A stretch of DNA of 64,000 bases from NCBI GenBank assembly GCA_018372435.1, contig JAHAJA010000002.1:248001-312000 (forward strand), in the 5' to 3' direction. The position numbers were made by a program, and so were the translations under genes. Below are positions 58,751 to 64,000 of the stretch, piece by piece (the first letter of the stretch is position 1; every line of letters begins with the position of its first letter). Origin of the DNA: Clostridiales bacterium. Lineage in GTDB: Bacteria; Bacillota; Clostridia; Lachnospirales; Lachnospiraceae. Under the pieces are notes generated by a model, which saw only the letters and a program-made list of their open reading frames with translations, had not been told where the DNA came from and ran no database searches.

Positions 58751-61306
58751 ATGGCTAATAAGACTGTTATTATTGGCGGAGTAGCTGGTGGAGCTACTAC
58801 AGCTGCAAGACTTAGAAGATTAGATGAAACAATGGAGATAGTACTACTTGAAAGAGGCGAATATATATCATTTGCCAATTGTGGTCTACCGTACTACGTT
58901 GGTGATGTGATTAGTGAAAGAGATAATCTTTTACTACAGACACCAGAAGCGATGTATCAGAAATTTAATATAGATGTAAGAGTATTGAATGAAGTAACTT
59001 CGATAAATACAGAAGAAAAGAAAATTGTAATTAAGAATATAAAAACAGGTGAAACATATGAAGAGACATACGATCAATTAGTTATCTCAACAGGCTCTAC
59101 TCCAATTAAACCACCGATACCTGGAATTAATGGAGATAAGATATTCACAGTATGGACTGTACCGGATACCGATCGAATCAAAGAAGTAATAACAAAACAT
59201 AATCCTAAAAGTGCAGTTGTAGTTGGAGGTGGATTTATAGGTCTTGAGATGGCTGAGAATCTACATCATGCTGGAATTAGAGTCACAATAGTCGAGAAGA
59301 TGAATCAAGTAATGGCTCCAATCGATTATGATATGGCTACACTTATTCATGAAAATCTTCATAGTAATAAAGTGACGTTAAAATTAGAAGATGGTGTATT
59401 AGGTTTTCGTGAAAATACGGAACGTGGTACTATTACAGTTGAACTTGAGAGCGGTAAAAAGTTAGAAACAGATTTTGTTGTCTTAGCTATTGGTGTAAAG
59501 CCAAATAGTGAATTGGCAAAAACGGCTGGTATCGTATTAAATCAGAGGGGTGGAATTATTGTTGATGAACATCTTCAAACTTCTATAGAAGATATCTATG
59601 CTGTAGGTGATGTTATAGAAGTTACGAATCCAATCCTCAATAACAAAACTATGATTCCATTAGCAGGACCTGCAAACAAACAAGGACGAATTGTTGCTGA
59701 TATTATAGTTTCTAAATCTAGTGCTAACAATGTTCAGCGTAATTTGATTAAAAGTAGTAAAAAGCAATATAACGGTACACTCGGTGCTTCTATAGCAAAA
59801 GTGTTTGATTACGATGTAGCAAGTGTTGGGTTGAACGAGAAACAGTTACAAAGTTTTGGAAAAAGAAAGAATGTTGATTATTATACTGCATTAATCAATC
59901 AGAAATCTCATGCAGGCTATTATCCAGGGGCAACACCTCTCACTTTAAAGATGCATTTTGATATGGAAGGTAAGATTCTAGGTTGCCAAATTATTGGTAG
60001 TGATGGAGTAGATAAACGAATTGATACTGTAGCAACTACAATTCGTTTAGGTGGAACGATTTATGATTTAGAAGAATTAGAATTTGCATATGCACCTCCA
60101 TTTACTTCTGCCAAAGACCCTGTTAATATGTTAGGTTTCGTAGCTGAGAACATTTTGAATGGACTTGTTACACTAACAGAAGTTGCTGAACTTGATGAAA
60201 TGAAAGAAGATAAAGTAATACTTGATGTTACAGAAGATATCGAACGTATGGTTTTCGAAATACCAGATTCTTATCATATACCATTAGGACAATTAAGGAA
60301 ACGAATAAATGAACTTAATAAAGAGGTTCCAGTAGTTGTTTATTGTGCAATTGGAGTACGCGCATATAACGCAGCCAGAATTTTAATGGAACATGGTTTT
60401 AAGAAAGTTTCTGTATTAGCAGGTGGTGTAACTTTCTATAAATCGATGCATTATGCAGATAGGCTACAAGATGAAGAATTGCAAGTAGCGGAACATATAA
60501 TGGAAAGTGATAAGGTTGATACCATGAAGGAAGAATATAATCAAAAATTAGAAGAAGCAACTGATAAAGAAATTAAAATCTTAGATTGTTGTGGTTTACA
60601 GTGTCCAGGACCAATCATGAGAGTGAATGAAACAGTTAAGAATATGAACGATCATGAGGTACTAAAAGTTTCTGCAACGGATATGGGATTTTCAAAAGAT
60701 ATTCAATCTTGGTGTAGACGAACTGGAAACACATATGTTAAAGCAGAACGTATTAATAATGAAAATATCGTAACAATACAAAAAGGATCTACAGTAGAGA
60801 ATTTAACAAGTAAGAATAACGTTACGAATAACGATAGAGAAGGAAAAACATTAATTGTTTTCAGTGGTGATTTTGATAAAGTCTTAGCTTCCTTTATAAT
60901 TGCTAATGGAGCAGCTTCTATGGGAAGACCAGTGACGATGTTCTTTACATTCTGGGGGTTAAATGCTCTTAGAAAGACAGATAAAAAGAATGTTAAAAAA
61001 CCGTTCATAGATGCTATGTTTGGTAGAATGATGCCAAAAGGAACAAAGAAGTTAAAATTATCGAAGATGAATATGGCGGGAATGGGAACTGCTATGATGA
61101 AGAAGGTTATGAAAGATAAGAATGTGAATACATTAGAAGACCTTATGAAACAGGCAATGGCACAAGGCATTAAATTAATAGCATGTACTATGTCTATGGA
61201 TGTAATGGGAATTACCAAGGAAGAGTTAATCGATGGGGTAGAATTCGCAGGAGTTGCTTCTTATCTAGGAGATGCAGAAGAATCCAATGTTAACTTATTC
61301 ATTTAA
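58751..61306 (+). CDS. CoA-disulfide-reductase-like flavoenzyme fused to rhodanese, TusA and DsrE-like domains
   Basis: An 851-residue four-domain enzyme. Residues 1-450 are an FAD/NAD(P)H disulfide reductase of the CoADR/Nox type with redox Cys44 (FANCGLPYYVGD). Residues 460-560 are a rhodanese domain with VVYCAIGVRAYNAARI. Residues 610-690 are TusA/SirA-like, with CCGLQCPGPIMRVNE. Residues 695-851 are DsrE/F-like, with IVFSGDFDKVLASFIIANGA and CTMSMDVMGI. Each domain carries the cysteine used for persulfide transfer in its family. I infer it reduces or relays sulfane sulfur, possibly CoA persulfide. The start ATG is eight bases after TGGAG. Confidence 0.92.
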   Translation: MANKTVIIGGVAGGATTAARLRRLDETMEIVLLERGEYISFANCGLPYYVGDVISERDNLLLQTPEAMYQKFNIDVRVLNEVTSINTEEKKIVIKNIKTGETYEETYDQLVISTGSTPIKPPIPGINGDKIFTVWTVPDTDRIKEVITKHNPKSAVVVGGGFIGLEMAENLHHAGIRVTIVEKMNQVMAPIDYDMATLIHENLHSNKVTLKLEDGVLGFRENTERGTITVELESGKKLETDFVVLAIGVKPNSELAKTAGIVLNQRGGIIVDEHLQTSIEDIYAVGDVIEVTNPILNNKTMIPLAGPANKQGRIVADIIVSKSSANNVQRNLIKSSKKQYNGTLGASIAKVFDYDVASVGLNEKQLQSFGKRKNVDYYTALINQKSHAGYYPGATPLTLKMHFDMEGKILGCQIIGSDGVDKRIDTVATTIRLGGTIYDLEELEFAYAPPFTSAKDPVNMLGFVAENILNGLVTLTEVAELDEMKEDKVILDVTEDIERMVFEIPDSYHIPLGQLRKRINELNKEVPVVVYCAIGVRAYNAARILMEHGFKKVSVLAGGVTFYKSMHYADRLQDEELQVAEHIMESDKVDTMKEEYNQKLEEATDKEIKILDCCGLQCPGPIMRVNETVKNMNDHEVLKVSATDMGFSKDIQSWCRRTGNTYVKAERINNENIVTIQKGSTVENLTSKNNVTNNDREGKTLIVFSGDFDKVLASFIIANGAASMGRPVTMFFTFWGLNALRKTDKKNVKKPFIDAMFGRMMPKGTKKLKLSKMNMAGMGTAMMKKVMKDKNVNTLEDLMKQAMAQGIKLIACTMSMDVMGITKEELIDGVEFAGVASYLGDAEESNVNLFI

Positions 61307-61352
61307 TTAAGTTTTTATCCTAAAAGAATACAATTTTTTAGTTTTGTAAAGG

Positions 61353-61389
61353 AACTACTACACTTTCGCTAAAGTGTAGTAGTTTTTTT
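61353..61389 (+). terminator. Terminator after the persulfide enzyme gene
   Basis: A perfect 14-bp stem AACTACTACACTTT with AAAGTGTAGTAGTT, a CGCT tetraloop, and seven T residues. Confidence 0.95.
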
Positions 61390-61514
61390 ACGTTGCAAAG
61401 AATCTGTATTTGGTCATTTGAGAAAAAAGTTCTTATACTTAATTTGACTAAATAGTTAAAGTTATTCATCGTTACAGCTTAACGAGATATATCTATGGAA
61501 TGGAGGAGGATGAA

Positions 61515-62084
61515 ATGAACCTAGTGGAAATTATTCTGATTTCCATAGGACTATCGTTAGATATTTTTGCAGTGACCATATGCGAAGGGGCTATGTTAGC
61601 TCGGATCGAGAAGAAAAAATTAGTGATTATGTGTGCAATTTTTTGCTTGTGGCAGTTAGTTGCCGTGCAGGCGGGAAATTTAATTTCCTTGATACCGATA
61701 TTTGCAGATTCTACTACTAGCATGCAAGTAGTATGGAATGGAATATCGATTACTATACTGATTGGTCTTGGTGTGTATATGCTATACAAAGCATGGCGAA
61801 GAGAAACAATATTTGAGCATGTATCAGATATTAGTTATAAAAAGGTTTGCATAACTGCATTAATTACAAGTATGGATGCATTCTTCGCTGGGATAGGATT
61901 CGGTTTTATGGATGCAGAATTTATTATAGTCCAGATTGCTATTGAAACCGCAACTATTCTGTCTGTTATACTAGGAGTTTATACAGGATATCGTATGGGA
62001 TACGAGCAAAAAACGATAGCTTATGGTATTGGTGGAATAATATTAATCTGCTCAGCAATAGAGATTGTATTCCGTAGTGTATAG
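61515..62084 (+). CDS. mntP: Manganese efflux pump MntP
   Basis: Membrane exporter of 189 residues with six predicted helices. The two inverted half-repeats carry the conserved acidic motifs SIGLSLDIFAVTICEGAM and LITSMDAFFAGIGFGFM, which line the Mn2+ path. I start at the ATG five bases after GGAGGAGG; the earlier ATG overlaps that site. No yybP-ykoY manganese riboswitch is evident in the 125 bases upstream. Confidence 0.9.
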   Translation: MNLVEIILISIGLSLDIFAVTICEGAMLARIEKKKLVIMCAIFCLWQLVAVQAGNLISLIPIFADSTTSMQVVWNGISITILIGLGVYMLYKAWRRETIFEHVSDISYKKVCITALITSMDAFFAGIGFGFMDAEFIIVQIAIETATILSVILGVYTGYRMGYEQKTIAYGIGGIILICSAIEIVFRSV

Positions 62085-62149
62085 GTCGGTGACACAATCG
62101 ACTTAATAATATTTTACTTAACTCAAGGAGAATCAAGGGAGGATTATCT

Positions 62150-63565
62150 ATGGGAACAATAACACATAAAGCTGCAAGAAGTGCCTTTAGTAAGGCTATT
62201 GACGTTACACTTAGAAAAGTAAATCAAGATAGAGAAAAGGGATTACTTAGGATAACAGATATCTCGGAAGCATTCTTAGGTAACGTATACTCGAAAGAAA
62301 CATATGAAAGTGCTAGAAACCTTATCCGAAACCAAGATGGAAAATGGATGCAATACTTAAACAAAGCTTTAGATGAGTTAGATCCAAACGTTGTAAAAAT
62401 GACAGCATTGAATTTGGGATTTGAAGCTGCTTTTCATGGAACGAAGATGATTCGAAATATGAGAGAAGTTCACCAATGTAATATTCCGTGGCTGATACTT
62501 ATGGACCCTACTAGTGCATGTAATCTACACTGTACTGGTTGCTGGGCAGCTGAATATGGACATAAGCTTAATTTAACTTTTGAAGATATGGATCGTATAA
62601 TAACACAAGGTAAAGAATTAGGAATCTTCTTCTATATGTATACAGGTGGTGAGCCATTAGTAAGAAAAAATGATATTATTAAGCTTTGTGAAAAACATAA
62701 GGATTGTGCCTTTCATGCATTTACAAATGGTACGTTAATTGATGAAGCTTTTTGTAAGGAGATGTCTAGAGTGGGAAATATATCCTTGTCCATTAGTTTG
62801 GAAGGTTTTGAAGACGTTAATGATTTGAGGCGTGGTAGCGGGGTGTTTGACAAAGTAATGAAAGCCATGGATTTACTGAAAGCAAGTGGACAGATATTCG
62901 GTACTTCAATTTGTTACACAAGTAAAAATATTGAAACTGTTACAAGTGATGATTTCCTAGACATGATAATTGATAAAGGTTGTCGCTTCACCTGGTATTT
63001 CCATTACATGCCAGTAGGAAATGAGGCTGCTGTTGAATTGCTTCCAACTAAAGAACAAAGGGAGTATATGTATCACCGTGTCAGAGAAATACGAGCGATG
63101 GAGGGCGGAAAGCCAATCTTTGCAATGGACTTCCAAAATGATGGTGAGTTTGTAGGTGGCTGCATTGCAGGCGGAAGAAATTACTGCCATATTAACGCGA
63201 ATGGCGATGTTGAACCTTGTGTATTTATACATTACTCTGGTGCAAACATTAAGGAAGTTAGTTTGCTGGATGCATTAAAACAACCTTTATTCATGGCATA
63301 TCGGGATAACCAACCATTTAATAATAATCATCTACGCCCATGTCCAATGCTAGAGAATCCAGAGATACTTAAACGTATGGTAAAAGAAACAGGTGCAAAA
63401 TCTACTGACTTACAATCACCCGAAAGTGTAGAGCATCTTTGTGATAAGTGTCATGAATACGCTTGTGATTGGGAGAAAACAGCAGACGATTTATGGAGTA
63501 AAACTTCTGTACGTGAACCAAGATATGTGAATTATAAAAACGGGAAAACAAAGAAGGTAATGTAA
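62150..63565 (+). CDS. Radical SAM/SPASM-domain enzyme
   Basis: A 471-residue enzyme. An N-terminal helical region (1-110) precedes the radical SAM core with SACNLHCTGC, the CxxxCxxC ligands of the S-adenosylmethionine-binding [4Fe-4S] cluster, and YTGGEPLVRK. The C-terminal region has further cysteines (GGCIAGGRNYCHINANGDVEPC, then LCDKCHEYACDW) that would bind auxiliary clusters, as in SPASM proteins. The substrate is unknown and no precursor peptide gene is evident nearby. AGGGAGG precedes the ATG. A TetR gene follows. Confidence 0.9.
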   Translation: MGTITHKAARSAFSKAIDVTLRKVNQDREKGLLRITDISEAFLGNVYSKETYESARNLIRNQDGKWMQYLNKALDELDPNVVKMTALNLGFEAAFHGTKMIRNMREVHQCNIPWLILMDPTSACNLHCTGCWAAEYGHKLNLTFEDMDRIITQGKELGIFFYMYTGGEPLVRKNDIIKLCEKHKDCAFHAFTNGTLIDEAFCKEMSRVGNISLSISLEGFEDVNDLRRGSGVFDKVMKAMDLLKASGQIFGTSICYTSKNIETVTSDDFLDMIIDKGCRFTWYFHYMPVGNEAAVELLPTKEQREYMYHRVREIRAMEGGKPIFAMDFQNDGEFVGGCIAGGRNYCHINANGDVEPCVFIHYSGANIKEVSLLDALKQPLFMAYRDNQPFNNNHLRPCPMLENPEILKRMVKETGAKSTDLQSPESVEHLCDKCHEYACDWEKTADDLWSKTSVREPRYVNYKNGKTKKVM

Positions 63566-63654
63566 CCAAAACGAAATATAAATAAGTCGGATATTATGAA
63601 AGTAATGCGCAGTACTTTATAAATATCTTTTTAAAGAAAATCTAAGATGAATTC

Positions 63655-63710
63655 TTGGAAGTTAAGTTATTTTATGCTAGAATATAGATGTACAATATGA
63701 CCCATGGTCA
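63655..63710 (+). promoter_or_regulatory. Promoter with palindromic operator before the TetR gene
   Basis: TTGGAA (63655-63660) and TAGAAT (63678-63683) are 17 bp apart. A TGACC-CAT-GGTCA palindrome at 63698-63710 overlaps the expected transcription start, a usual place for TetR autorepression. Confidence 0.5.
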
Positions 63711-63754
63711 TTTCTGGGTTTGATGAGAGAATTAATAGTAAAAGGAATGAGTCA

Positions 63755-64000
63755 ATGGTACAGAAGCGAGATATATCAAAGGCCCTAATAGCAGAAAGTT
63801 TTAAAGAATTAATGTTAAAAAATCCTTTTGAAAAGATTACTATAAAGATGATTACTGAGAAAGCAGGCTTAATAAGGCCTACTTTCTATAATCATTTTAA
63901 GGATAAATATGATTTAGTTGAGTGGATTTTCTATGAAGAGATTATTAAGGAAGTATCGAATCTTATTGATCATGGAATGGAGAAAGAAGCCGTTAAGTAT
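63755..64000 (+). CDS. TetR-family transcriptional regulator (5' part, cut by window end)
   Basis: Only the first 82 codons are present. The N-terminal helix-turn-helix is clear: ALIAESFKELMLKNPFEKIT, then KMITEKAGLIRPTFYNHFKD, typical of TetR proteins of the DhaS-like subgroup. The start ATG is preceded by AAAGGAATG at a suitable distance. The frame is open to the last base of the window. Its target is unknown; its own promoter carries a palindrome at the start site, and the radical SAM gene lies upstream. Confidence 0.9.
   Translation, partial: MVQKRDISKALIAESFKELMLKNPFEKITIKMITEKAGLIRPTFYNHFKDKYDLVEWIFYEEIIKEVSNLIDHGMEKEAVKY

Noticed and set aside
60703..61218. 171-codon minus-strand frame inside the persulfide enzyme gene
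   Set aside because: It is antisense to the conserved DsrE-like domain; the hydrophobic look comes from the complement of Lys/Met-rich codons.
61390..61514. yybP-ykoY manganese riboswitch before mntP
   Set aside because: The conserved loops of that riboswitch are not seen in the 125-base spacer.
1..64000. tRNA or rRNA genes
   Set aside because: Scanning the spacers gave no cloverleaf with a GTTC-A-A-C arm and no rRNA sequence; most spacers are too short.

Overview
The window comes from a low-GC, spore-forming, anaerobic Firmicute of the Clostridia, most like Lachnospiraceae (the Lachnoclostridium or Anaerocolumna type). This rests on gene families, not a database search. Sporulation genes (yqfC, yqfD, spoIVA), a short ProB without a PUA domain, AGGAGG ribosome sites, Fe-S enzymes and uncharacterised clostridial families (DUF3793, DUF2325, DUF3783, DUF2500) all fit. 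Nearly all genes are on the + strand; the exceptions are a LacI-type repressor and one secreted protein. I see no rRNA, tRNA, CRISPR array, phage or transposase gene.

Layout. 1-7437: trpS, then a maltodextrin locus with a divergent LacI repressor, lipoprotein binding protein, two MalF/MalG-type permeases and a GH13 enzyme, with operator sites between repressor and transporter. 7566-14010: alaS, rpsU, yqfC-yqfD-phoH-ybeY. 14015-20452: YerB-type lipoprotein, MurJ/SpoVB-type flippase, a BofC-like membrane protein and two FAD oxidoreductases. 20643-24184: proB, a UPF0291 protein, 5-formyl-THF cyclo-ligase, proA and a thioesterase. 24424-33851: a seven-gene glycan locus. 34006-39460: spoIVA, an ArsC/Spx-like protein, an SH3-NlpC/P60 wall hydrolase and a membrane-anchored MutS-like ATPase. 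39562-44532: mutS and mutL. 44782-52793: an unusual HTH regulator, uppP, small conserved proteins, a YgjP-type metallopeptidase, a MATE exporter and a flavodoxin group. 52794-56186: two copies of a MITE-like element flanking a secreted two-repeat protein and a two-component system. 56259-64000: Fe-S aldo/keto reductase, a coiled-coil protein, a Crp/Fnr regulator beside a four-domain persulfide-handling flavoenzyme, MntP, a radical SAM/SPASM enzyme and the start of a TetR regulator.

Best candidates for something new. (1) The protein at 44782-45579 joins an XRE helix-turn-helix to a shortened copy of the cytoplasmic domain of the flagellar export protein FlhA, with no flagellar genes nearby. 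(2) The glycan locus at 24424-33851 combines an HMGL-like aldolase, a HAD phosphatase, a CMP-Kdo-synthetase-like cytidylyltransferase and two GT52/polysialyltransferase-like proteins. This looks like a route to a CMP-activated ulosonic-type sugar without a KdsA/NeuB synthase. Its two outer proteins look like degenerate relatives of HAD and glycosyltransferase enzymes, and it lies directly before spoIVA. (3) A long hairpin overlaps the spoIVA promoter and ribosome site so that read-through RNA, but not sigma-E-initiated RNA, would hide the ribosome site.
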